The notes under the pieces: generated by a model | Databases searched by the model: none | Told to the model about the DNA's origin: nothing | The model's input: the letters and a program-made list of their open reading frames with translations, nothing else | Part shown: positions 56,706-63,756 of the stretch, in pieces | Numbering within the stretch: position 1 is the stretch's first letter | How the letters are laid out: each line of letters begins with the position of its first letter | Assembly (NCBI RefSeq): GCF_010672525.1 | Contig: NZ_JAAHGH010000040.1 | Span: forward strand, 1-63,756 | Length of the DNA: 63,756 bases | Origin: Okeania sp. SIO2B3 | GTDB lineage: Bacteria; Cyanobacteriota; Cyanobacteriia; Cyanobacteriales; Microcoleaceae | Direction: 5' to 3' | Position numbers and translations under genes: made by a program

Positions 56706-58205
56706 ATGTATAATAGGTTTACACAAGAAGACGATAACGTCCCCAATGAAGCGACAAATAGGTATAATTCTCTAGCTCCTTGGCATTTTTTTACACAACA
56801 AGTCCATAACGTCCTTGAGCTAGCCTTCGATGAAGCCAAACACTTGTGTCATAGAGAAATAGGGCCAGTACAACTTCTTTTGGGTTTAATCAGGCAGGAA
56901 CAAGGTTTAGCGTCGCAGGTACTTAGAGATGCTGGTGTTAAGTTAGAAAATGCCCGCTTAGAGGTTGAAAAAATACAGAGACGAGGGGTAGGGTCTTACG
57001 AAAACATTCCCTACAATCAAAATACCATAGAAGTCTTTGAGCTTTCTCAAGTTGAGGCAGAGAAGTTAAAAGACTATAAAATTGACACCGAACATTTTTT
57101 ACTAGCTTTACTGAGCCAGTCAGAAGAAAGGGCAATAAAAGTTTTGCAGAATTTAGGAGTTAGCCCCACTCAATTGCGGAATCAAGTTTTCGGTAGTTTC
57201 AAACAAGCTGATCTGACTGCATCCCAGCCAATTTCTACTTCTGCTAATTCTAGTGGAACAAACCCAAATAATGCCCAGCTAGGTATGATTGATAAAATAC
57301 TTGAGCATCCAGAAGGTTCGGAGGCAGAAGTTGTTAAAAATAACCCAGGCATAATCGATCCTAAGTTAATAGGAAGTATGGCTGCAATATTAGAACAAGA
57401 AGGTAATACTAAAGGTGCTAAAGTTTTAAGAGGACTCATTGCTCCTAGAACGGAGGAAGCTACTGATCGCTCAGAAATTCCTGTTGTTAATGTACCTAAA
57501 TTTGTTCAAAAGTCTACTCTACCAAAGGAGCAAGCTACTAAACCTGACTTGATGAAACTCCCCCCTTCTCCTGAAGACTTTGAACCAGTATCTACTCTAC
57601 TAGAAGTGCAAGCTATTGAACCTGAGTTGATGGAATTTTTCCCTCCCTCAAATCAAGATATGGAGAAATTCCCCTATCAGTTACTTGGTGTAAGTTTTGT
57701 CAACAAAGGTGACAAGCAAGCAGTACACAATTTTTTAAGAGAAAATTTGGATAAGTTAAACGATCGCTTTCCTGAAGCGTTGCAGAATTGGTTTAATAAG
57801 GCTTTCCCCAATGTAGGAGATGCAAAGAAACAAGAATTTCTCAAGAGGGTTACTGTTATTAGCGATCTAATTAGAACATTTGATGGAGGGGTGCGGGGGA
57901 TTAATTTGGAAATTGCTCTGACTGGATACAATATAGTAGCTTCTATTCTGACTCCGACTGAAACTCCTAAAGATTGGGCAGATATTCAGAACTGTCTGGG
58001 TTTGAGTTATTTGGAAATGCTTCAGGGAGAGCGCCGTGAGAATTTGCAGCAGGCGATCGCTTGTTTTGATATAGCTTTGAATTTTTACAAAAAAGAGGAA
58101 TGTCCTGAACTACAAAATATTCGTGAAAATTCCAAAAAAGCAAGAACTGAACTTAGGAATATCAAGGAAGAATCAGCAGCTAGACACAGATTCGGGCACG
58201 GATAA
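56706..58205 (+). CDS. Clp-N domain protein fused to TPR-like region, no ATPase
   Basis: 499 residues. Residues about 25-170 are a Clp N-terminal domain pair (HFFTQQVHNVLELAFDEAKHL, VQLLLGLIRQEQGLASQVL; then LKDYKIDTEHFLLALLSQSE), the substrate- and adaptor-binding module of ClpB/ClpC. There is no AAA+ module after it. A linker follows, and then a C-terminal helical part (TPTETPKDWADIQNCLGLSYLEM, LQQAIACFDIALNFYKK) of the kind found in cyanobacterial TPR/CHAT proteins. The last eight residues and the stop come from hairpin repeat G. It might recruit substrates to a Clp machine or compete for them. This is inference. Confidence 0.75.
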   Translation: MYNRFTQEDDNVPNEATNRYNSLAPWHFFTQQVHNVLELAFDEAKHLCHREIGPVQLLLGLIRQEQGLASQVLRDAGVKLENARLEVEKIQRRGVGSYENIPYNQNTIEVFELSQVEAEKLKDYKIDTEHFLLALLSQSEERAIKVLQNLGVSPTQLRNQVFGSFKQADLTASQPISTSANSSGTNPNNAQLGMIDKILEHPEGSEAEVVKNNPGIIDPKLIGSMAAILEQEGNTKGAKVLRGLIAPRTEEATDRSEIPVVNVPKFVQKSTLPKEQATKPDLMKLPPSPEDFEPVSTLLEVQAIEPELMEFFPPSNQDMEKFPYQLLGVSFVNKGDKQAVHNFLRENLDKLNDRFPEALQNWFNKAFPNVGDAKKQEFLKRVTVISDLIRTFDGGVRGINLEIALTGYNIVASILTPTETPKDWADIQNCLGLSYLEMLQGERRENLQQAIACFDIALNFYKKEECPELQNIRENSKKARTELRNIKEESAARHRFGHG

Positions 58206-58260
58206 ACGGATTCATTATTTGGCATCATCCGTGTATCTGTGGCAAAATCCTTGTCTAGCT
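58178..58260. repeat. 83-bp hairpin repeat G, copy 2, ending the Clp-N gene
   Basis: Same 83-bp unit as 59056-59138. Its first part encodes the last residues (ARHRFGHG) of the Clp-N/TPR protein, and its GGATAA gives the stop codon. Confidence 0.85.
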
Positions 58261-58286
58261 TTTTTTGAAGTTAATTCAGCAATGCT

Positions 58287-58295
58287 TGCTATAAT
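58287..58295 (+). promoter_or_regulatory. Extended -10 promoter after repeat G, copy 2
   Basis: TGCTATAAT, a match to an extended -10, lies 27 bp after the repeat and 122 bp before the nuclease-like gene. The same sequence in the same place follows repeat G copy 3 (59164-59172). Confidence 0.45.
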
Positions 58296-58416
58296 ATTAG
58301 TATCTGATTGATATAAAAAGATTGACTTGGAAACGCTTTTCTGTTCTCTAGATATTATAATTCCAAAACTAAGTTAAATTCAGTTATAGGCAAAACTTGC
58401 AAGGAGTAAAAAATTA

Positions 58417-59043
58417 ATGGTTGAAACTATTCAATCTCAAAAAATTAACCTTTTAGATTTAAAGTTAAAGTTTGGTTTAGAACGGAATAATGATGGAGAA
58501 TTTTTTCAGGAATGGCAAGAAAATTTGCCCGAACTGACAGATTTAGAAATGGCTTCTATGGATGAAGTCAAAGAAGAATATTTACATTTATCTCAATATC
58601 CATTGTTAGAACCTGTTGTAAAATTGGTAGTTTTATCACCATTGTTGAAGTGGGCAGGTTTTTATCGATATCCTTTTTTTATTACTGGTGAAAAAGAGGT
58701 AAGAATTAGCTCGGAAGATGAGGCAACAATTATTACTGGCAGGCTAGATCTTTTAGTTTTTACTCCTGAATTTTGGGTGTTAGTAATTGAGGCAAAAAAA
58801 ACAGCTTATTCTCTGGAGGTTGGGATTCCACAAGCACTAGCTTATATGTTGGGAAGTCCTAATTTAGAAAAGCCTAATTATGGTTTTGTTACTAATGGTA
58901 CAGATTTTATTTTTTTGAAGTTAATTAAACAAGAAAAACTTGTTTATAGTGAGTCAGATTTGTTTTCGATGCGTCGCCGTCATAATGATTTGTGGAATGT
59001 TTTGCAAATATTAAAAGGTTTGAGTAGATTAATTGTTCAGTAG
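58417..59043 (+). CDS. PD-(D/E)XK nuclease-like protein
   Basis: 208 residues. The core has a beta strand-acid-beta strand pattern typical of PD-(D/E)XK enzymes: ITGRLDLLVFTPEFWVLVIEAKK (catalytic Asp about 109 and the E-x-K in the next strand). This recalls the N-terminal nuclease domain of type I restriction HsdR subunits, but no methylase or specificity gene is present. A GGAG lies 11 bases before the ATG. Its promoter belongs to a duplicated block shared with the next gene. Role unknown; a defence or repair function is possible. Confidence 0.7.
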   Translation: MVETIQSQKINLLDLKLKFGLERNNDGEFFQEWQENLPELTDLEMASMDEVKEEYLHLSQYPLLEPVVKLVVLSPLLKWAGFYRYPFFITGEKEVRISSEDEATIITGRLDLLVFTPEFWVLVIEAKKTAYSLEVGIPQALAYMLGSPNLEKPNYGFVTNGTDFIFLKLIKQEKLVYSESDLFSMRRRHNDLWNVLQILKGLSRLIVQ

Positions 59044-59055
59044 GCTAAACACAGA

Positions 59056-59138
59056 AGCTAGACAAAGATTCGGGCACGGATAAACGGATTCATTATTTGG
59101 CATCATCCGTGTATCTGTGGCAAAATCCTTGTCTAGCT
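59056..59138. repeat. 83-bp hairpin repeat G, copy 3
   Basis: Starts AGCTAGACAAAGATTCGGGC and ends AATCCTTGTCTAGCT. Similarity with copy 2 goes on for about 60 bp beyond the unit, through the TGCTATAAT promoter. Confidence 0.85.
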
Positions 59139-59163
59139 TTTTTTGAAGTTAATTCAGTATGTC

Positions 59164-59172
59164 TGCTATAAT
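59164..59172 (+). promoter_or_regulatory. Extended -10 promoter after repeat G, copy 3
   Basis: TGCTATAAT about 34 bp before the ATG at 59206. Part of the block duplicated at 58261-58320, so two genes share copies of one promoter. Confidence 0.5.
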
Positions 59173-59205
59173 ATTAGTATCGGATTAATATAAAAAATTG
59201 GAAAT

Positions 59206-59526
59206 ATGACCCAAACAACACGCAGAAAAGTACCCAGAGGTACGCCAATATATGGCGATCGCCCCCCTCTTTCCCCAGAAGAAAGAGCCAGACGCAAAGC
59301 AGAAAAAGAAGCTTTTGCCAGTCGGTGTCGGGAAATTTTTTGGCGAGTTTATCCAGATTTGGTGAAAGAACATTACGACTGGTTTATTTATATAGAACCC
59401 GATAGTGGAGATTATTTTCTGGATCGTGATCGGAATGTTGCCCGCCAAAAAGCTAAACAAAAATACCCTAGTGCTTTATTAATGGCAATGTGCATTAATG
59501 AAACAGGAGCAGTAGGGAAAATATGA
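59206..59526 (+). CDS. Small protein paired with a retropepsin, unknown
   Basis: 106 residues, basic N-terminus (TRRKVPRGTPIYGDRPPLSP), then a helical Arg/Lys-rich stretch and a compact C-terminal part (WFIYIEPDSGDYFLDRDRN). Its stop overlaps the start of the aspartic protease gene by four bases (ATGA), so they are translated together. Such pairs are common in cyanobacteria. The small protein may be a substrate or inhibitor of the protease, but that is not shown here. Confidence 0.7.
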   Translation: MTQTTRRKVPRGTPIYGDRPPLSPEERARRKAEKEAFASRCREIFWRVYPDLVKEHYDWFIYIEPDSGDYFLDRDRNVARQKAKQKYPSALLMAMCINETGAVGKI

Positions 59527-59882
59527 TTCAAGGATACTTTGGTAGTAAAGGAGAGTTATTTTTTGAAATAGAGTTAATAGCTGCCGACGGTTCGATAATA
59601 ATAGTTGATGCTTTGTTAGATACTGGTTGTACTGACTGGTTGGCAGTAGATACTCAAGATATAGAAAGCTTGGGATGGTCTTTTCAAGAACAAGAAGAAA
59701 GGCGGACAGCATTGGGAGTGGCAACTTTTGATTTGTACCAAGGTGCAGTTATTTTTGATGGTCAAGAAATGAAGGTTCCTGTTGTTGTTGGTGATGGAAT
59801 ACCAGAGATTATCATCGGTTTGCCTTGGTTAGAAGACAGGCGCTTGGTAGTCGATAAAAAAGCTGGTATTCTTACTTTATAG
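59523..59882 (+). CDS. Clan AA aspartic protease (retropepsin-like)
   Basis: 119 residues, half the size of a pepsin, as for retroviral-type proteases that act as dimers. The active-site motif is ALLDTGCTDWLAV (D-T-G). The second conserved block is IIIGLPWLEDRRLVVD (Ile-Ile-Gly-Leu). No signal peptide. Overlaps the previous small gene by four bases. Xis genes follow 64 bp downstream on the same strand. Confidence 0.88.
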   Translation: MIQGYFGSKGELFFEIELIAADGSIIIVDALLDTGCTDWLAVDTQDIESLGWSFQEQEERRTALGVATFDLYQGAVIFDGQEMKVPVVVGDGIPEIIIGLPWLEDRRLVVDKKAGILTL

Positions 59883-59946
59883 CGCTTTTCTGTTCTATAA
59901 AATTACAATTAGACCACAATAATAAGTAAATTAGAGAAGGGTAAAA

Positions 59947-60363
59947 ATGGCTGCTAAGGATAAATTTCATGCTGTGGTTAGAATTGCTTTGGAAAAGGAG
60001 GAATGGCAGATAACCGACGATCCCCTGCTACTGGAAGTAGGCGGAACTAAATTTGAAATTGATTTAGGTGCAGAACAATTATTAGCAGCAGAGCGTGGTG
60101 AAGAAAAAATTGCAGTTGAGATTAAAACTTTTTTGAGTGATTCGCCATTGACAGATTACCATAATGCTTTAGGACAGTTCTTGAATTATCGGTTAGCTTT
60201 AGAAATTAGTGAGCCAAGACGAATTTTATATTTAGCAATACCTGTGCTTGCTTATAATACTTTTTTTAAGCGGGAATTTGCCCAAATATCCTTAGAAAGA
60301 TATGAAATAAAACTAATTATTTATGACCCAAAACAGGAGGTAATTGTACAATGGATACCTTAG
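59947..60363 (+). CDS. XisH, fdxN element excision controlling factor
   Basis: 138 residues, normal for XisH. The N-terminus reads AAKDKFHAVVRIALEKEEWQ. A PD-(D/E)XK-type core follows: DPLLLEVGG, FEIDLGAEQLLAAERGEEKIAVEIKTF. The C-terminus ends IYDPKQEVIVQWIP. In heterocystous cyanobacteria XisH and XisI are needed with the recombinase XisF for excision of the fdxN element. Here no xisF and no fdxN element are in the window, and such xisHI pairs are widespread in genomes without it, so another role is likely. It overlaps xisI by 13 bp. Confidence 0.95.
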   Translation: MAAKDKFHAVVRIALEKEEWQITDDPLLLEVGGTKFEIDLGAEQLLAAERGEEKIAVEIKTFLSDSPLTDYHNALGQFLNYRLALEISEPRRILYLAIPVLAYNTFFKREFAQISLERYEIKLIIYDPKQEVIVQWIP

Positions 60364-60686
60364 AATATTATCGCAATATTATTCAGTCTTTATTAACAGT
60401 TTATGCTGCTATTCCTATAGCAAATGGTCAGATAGATAATTACACGGTTTTTGATACAAAACAAGACCATTATATGGTTATGAATGTAGGATGGGATGGT
60501 TATCGGCGAGCTTATGGTTGTGTTTTACATTTGGATATTAAAGGAGAAAAGATTTGGATAGAGCAAAATATGACCGAAATCAGAATTGCTCAAGAACTTG
60601 TGGAGCGAGGAGTACCAAAAGAAGATATTGTTCTGGGATTTCAAGCTCCTGAAATGCGGGAATATACTGATTATGGAGTTGCTTAA
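60351..60686 (+). CDS. XisI, fdxN element excision controlling factor
   Basis: 111 residues with the usual XisI features: MDTLEYYRNIIQSLLTVYA at the start, DHYMVMNVGWDGYRRAYGCV in the middle, and the signature IRIAQELVERGVPKEDIVLGF near the end. It starts inside the xisH coding region (13-bp overlap), with the GGAGG for xisI within xisH. A disrupted paralogue lies at 56050-56517. Confidence 0.95.
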   Translation: MDTLEYYRNIIQSLLTVYAAIPIANGQIDNYTVFDTKQDHYMVMNVGWDGYRRAYGCVLHLDIKGEKIWIEQNMTEIRIAQELVERGVPKEDIVLGFQAPEMREYTDYGVA

Positions 60687-60852
60687 TTGAGGAAAAGAAA
60701 AGCTAGAGTTTGATAAACCAGGTTTCTGCATAATTCCTAATAAATAAATAGGTAAAATATGAGTCATAAATTGCCAAAAATAGATACTTTTTATTATAAT
60801 ATATATACAAACTCACTTTCTAATTTAGGAATTTATTATGAGGAGTTGAAAT

Positions 60853-61488
60853 ATGGCTTTTAGTGATTTTAAGACAATCTCCGATGTACAAAAAAAGTAT
60901 AGAATTAAATACTCTGAAGAGAACTTTATAGTTAGTCAGGAATTATTACCATCAGACAGTTTTATCAAAGATTTTGAATTTAATAAAGAACACATAGATT
61001 TGTTTGCTTCTGAAGCATCTCGCAGCGAAACTATAATCTCCCCATTATTGCGGGAAGTATATAAAAAATATTATCAGAAATATTCATTTTGGATTCGCAA
61101 AAGTATTTCTTATGATGAAATTCTATCAGGAACACCAGACTATCTTTTTTCACGACGTTCTGAACTTGGTAAAACAGTATTAGAAAAACCAATTGTTATC
61201 GTTGTTGAAGCTAAGAAAAATGATTTTGAACAAGGTTGGGGGCAATGTCTTGCCGAGTTATTGGCGTCACAAAAAATAAATGATAACTTCTCAAGGGCAG
61301 TCTATGGAATAGTTACAGACGGTAATTTATGGCAATTTGGAAAACTTGTAGCAGATACTTTTATCAAAGATTCTGGGAATTTCACCATAGATAATCTTCT
61401 CAGGGTTTACGGTGCTGTAGAAAACTTAGTTCAATTAGTAGAAGAGGAAGATGAAAAACAGGAGAATGGATCAGGATTTAGGCAATAG
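60853..61488 (+). CDS. PD-(D/E)XK nuclease-like protein
   Basis: 211 residues. Centre of a PD-(D/E)XK fold: an Asp in ILSGTPDYLFSRRS and the E-x-K strand IVIVVEAKKNDFEQGWGQCLAEL. The C-terminus has YGIVTDGNLWQFGKL, shared with the broken gene at 45267-45872. It lies 166 bp after xisI. GAGG lies upstream of the ATG (GAGGAGTTGAAAT). It may act in DNA processing or defence; this is inference from the fold. Confidence 0.7.
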   Translation: MAFSDFKTISDVQKKYRIKYSEENFIVSQELLPSDSFIKDFEFNKEHIDLFASEASRSETIISPLLREVYKKYYQKYSFWIRKSISYDEILSGTPDYLFSRRSELGKTVLEKPIVIVVEAKKNDFEQGWGQCLAELLASQKINDNFSRAVYGIVTDGNLWQFGKLVADTFIKDSGNFTIDNLLRVYGAVENLVQLVEEEDEKQENGSGFRQ

Positions 61489-61591
61489 CGATCGCGAATT
61501 TTCAGTGATCAGTTATTCAGTTACCATTTTCCACGATCTGTGTATCTATGGCCAAATCCGTGTTTAGCTCTGTTCAGGCGATCGCGACTTT

Positions 61592-63756
61592 TTAGTTATC
61601 AGTTATCATTTTCCACCATCCGTATATTTGTGACAAAATTCCTGTCTGGCTCTGTTTTTGTTGCCGACAGGCTTCGAGATTTTTTCGCACAGTCTGAGTA
61701 TTAGGATGTTCCCCACCTAATTTTTGCTCATAAATATCCAGCGCTTGTTTGTACAAAGGTTCTGCTGCTTCGTATTTTTCTTGAGAATAGTATAGTAACG
61801 CCAGGTTGTTGAGGTGGGTGGCAAGATATAGATGATTAGAAGGTAGGGCAATTTTAGTGATTTCGATGGCTTGTTCGTACAAAGGTTCTGCTGCTTCATA
61901 TTTCCCACGAGAACGATACAATTCTGCCAGGCTGCCGAGGCTGGTGGCAAGGTTTGGATGATTAGGAGGTAGGGCAATTTTAGTGATTTCTAGAGCTTGT
62001 TTGTACAAAGGTTCTGCTGCTTCGTATTTCCCTTGAGAATAATATAATCTTGCCAGGTTGTTGAGATCTCTAGCAATATCTGGATGATTAGGAGGCAGGG
62101 CAATTTTGTCGATTTCAATAGCTTGTTTGAACAAAGGTTCTGCTGCTTCGTATTTCCCTTGAACACGATACAATTCTGCTAGGTTGTTGAGGTCTCTGGC
62201 AATATCTGGATGATTAGGAGGCAGGGCAATTCTGTCGATTTCTAGAGCTTGTTTGTACAAAGGTTCTGCTGCTTCGTATTTCCCTTGAGAATAGTATAAA
62301 ACAGCCAGGTTGTTAAGGCTGGTAGCAATACCTGAATGATTAGGAGGTAGAACAACTTTGAGGATTTCAATAGCTTGTTTATACAAAGGTTCCGCTTCTT
62401 TGTATTTCCCTTGAGAATAATATAATTCTGCCAGCTTGTTGAGGTCTCTGACAATATTATGATGATAAGGAGGTGGAGCAACTTTGAGGATTTCAATAGC
62501 TTGTTTGAACAAAGGTTCCGCTTCTTTGTATTTCCCTTGAGAACTATATAATTCTGCTAGGCTGTGGAGGTTGGTTGCAGTATTTAGATGATTGGGAGGT
62601 AGAGCAACTTTGGCGATTTCAATAACTTGTTTGAACAAAGGTTCCGCTTCTTTGTATTTCCCTTGAGAACTATATAATTCTGCTAGGTTGCTGAGGTCTC
62701 TGGCAATATCTGGATGATTAGGAGGCAGGGCAATTTTGTCGATTTCAATGGCTTGTTTATACAGTGCTTCTGCTTCTTTGTATTTCCCTTGAGAATAATA
62801 TAAGACAGCCTGGTTGTTGAGGTGGGTTGCAAAAGTTGGATGATTAGGATGCAGGGCAATTTTGTCGATTTCTACAGCTTGTTTGTACAGTGCTTCTGCT
62901 TCTTCGTATTTCCCAAGATAACGATATAATTCTGCTAGGTTGTTGAGGTGTATGGCATGCTTTGGATGATTAGGAGGCAGGGCAATTTTGTCGATTTCTA
63001 GAGCTTGTGTGTACAAAGGTTCCGCTTCCTCGTATTTCCCTTGAGAGCTATATAATTCTGCTAGGTTGCTAAGACTGGAGGCAAGGGCTGGGTGATAAGG
63101 AGAGAGCAGGGCAATTTTGCTGATTTCTAAAGCTTGTTTGAACAAAGGTTCCGCTTCTTCATATTTCCCAAGATATCTATATAATACTGCTAGGTTGTTG
63201 AGGTTTTTGGCAAGAAATGGATGATAAGAAGGCAGGGAAATTTTGTCGATTTCTATAGCTTGTTTGTACAATAGTTCGGCTACTTCGTATTTTCCTTGAG
63301 AATAATATAATAAAGCCAGGTTGCTGTATATAACTGCAACATCAGGATTATCTTTACCCAGCCGTTTTTCTGCTATTTCTCTACCCTTCTCCAAGCAAGG
63401 TTGTGCCTCTGGATAAAATCCTTGATCTAGATAGAATAAACCTAAGCTAATAAAAGGAATAATCAAATAATGATCGCTCAAATAGTCAGTCAAATGTTCC
63501 GCCACTTCTTCAATATGGGGAAGATCAACCTCACATTCCTTAACTTGCTCCAGTGTAATGTTATTGGGAATTGCCCCTGCCGCCTCTACCAGTACCCGAC
63601 AAAAACTACGTTTCCATTCCTCCACAGAATCAAACTGCTGCAACTTACCCACCATAAACTTTCTAATCAGTGGATGTAACTGATAAATATCTTCATCCTT
63701 TCGTTCCAGCAAACTTAAATTCAACAACACATCATCTCGTATCTCCTGCAAATCTT
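61592..63756 (-). CDS. TPR (kinesin-light-chain-type) protein, 5' end outside window
   Basis: At least 719 residues; the frame is open to the window edge. The first 130 residues (LHPLIRKFMVGKLQ) look like the winged-helix part that follows an NB-ARC ATPase, so the full protein is probably NB-ARC-TPR. Then come about thirteen 42-residue TPRs of the kinesin-light-chain type (LNNLAELYRYLGKYEEAEPL, ALEIDKIALPPNHP). The repeats are nearly identical in DNA (126-bp period), a sign of recent expansion. It ends with a normal final repeat (QKLGGEHPNTQTVRKNLEAC). A signalling or defence sensor is likely. Confidence 0.85.
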   Translation of the reverse strand, partial: DLQEIRDDVLLNLSLLERKDEDIYQLHPLIRKFMVGKLQQFDSVEEWKRSFCRVLVEAAGAIPNNITLEQVKECEVDLPHIEEVAEHLTDYLSDHYLIIPFISLGLFYLDQGFYPEAQPCLEKGREIAEKRLGKDNPDVAVIYSNLALLYYSQGKYEVAELLYKQAIEIDKISLPSYHPFLAKNLNNLAVLYRYLGKYEEAEPLFKQALEISKIALLSPYHPALASSLSNLAELYSSQGKYEEAEPLYTQALEIDKIALPPNHPKHAIHLNNLAELYRYLGKYEEAEALYKQAVEIDKIALHPNHPTFATHLNNQAVLYYSQGKYKEAEALYKQAIEIDKIALPPNHPDIARDLSNLAELYSSQGKYKEAEPLFKQVIEIAKVALPPNHLNTATNLHSLAELYSSQGKYKEAEPLFKQAIEILKVAPPPYHHNIVRDLNKLAELYYSQGKYKEAEPLYKQAIEILKVVLPPNHSGIATSLNNLAVLYYSQGKYEAAEPLYKQALEIDRIALPPNHPDIARDLNNLAELYRVQGKYEAAEPLFKQAIEIDKIALPPNHPDIARDLNNLARLYYSQGKYEAAEPLYKQALEITKIALPPNHPNLATSLGSLAELYRSRGKYEAAEPLYEQAIEITKIALPSNHLYLATHLNNLALLYYSQEKYEAAEPLYKQALDIYEQKLGGEHPNTQTVRKNLEACRQQKQSQTGILSQIYGWWKMITDN

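Overview
The window looks like chromosomal DNA of a filamentous marine cyanobacterium, probably near Trichodesmium, Okeania or Moorena. The reasons are an AT-rich base composition, many GCGATCGC (HIP1) octamers, XisH/XisI, LarB, a cyanobacterial VKOR-thioredoxin fusion, a PEP-CTERM protein, a cyanobactin-type heterocyclase, and long intergenic spaces packed with small inverted-repeat elements. I saw no rRNA, tRNA, CRISPR array or intact insertion sequence. Family assignments rest on motifs and on protein sequences recalled from memory; no search was run.

Layout. 1.4-4.9 kb: a CASTOR/POLLUX-type channel and a HEAT-repeat protein. 5.0-15.5 kb: a sulfatase island. Two sulfatases on the minus strand each have a divergent AraC-family regulator and a downstream secreted HAD phosphatase (one intact, one a 5' fragment). 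One secreted formylglycine-generating enzyme serves the set. 15.7-32.6 kb: mostly housekeeping or metabolic genes: a peptide-type binding lipoprotein, LarB, pirin and an HxlR regulator, a PhnD-like binding protein with its sensor kinase, a choice-of-anchor I/PEP-CTERM protein, VKOR, and an Ap4A phosphorylase carrying an in-frame mobile-element insertion. 32.9-36.1 kb: a NACHT-protein remnant, an ABC-2 permease and a small secreted protein.

36.6-42.0 kb holds the most notable locus. A 61-residue cyanobactin precursor has a KKN..PQQ..PVIRL leader and a C-terminal CSYDGDAD. It lies downstream of a 772-residue PatD/TruD-type heterocyclase on the same strand. The heterocyclase is preceded by a 2.35-kb minisatellite of 16-19-bp units that begins about 65 bp before its start codon. 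No protease, macrocyclase or prenyltransferase of the pathway is in the window. 42.5-50.1 kb: a STAND NTPase broken by one stop codon, small secreted proteins, a nuclease-like pseudogene, a GDSL esterase and a YhdJ-like DNA adenine methyltransferase.

50.3-63.8 kb: an XPB-like helicase and a Bax1-like DUF790 protein, now separated by an IS remnant and a transporter fragment, followed by an accessory island. The island contains a Clp-N/TPR fusion protein without an ATPase, two PD-(D/E)XK-like proteins, a retropepsin-like pair, XisH/XisI, a second xisI disrupted by a small element, and a large TPR protein that runs off the window end. Several families of small inverted-repeat elements (called A, B, C, G and H here) recur. 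In at least four places they have inserted into genes or supply a gene's stop codon.
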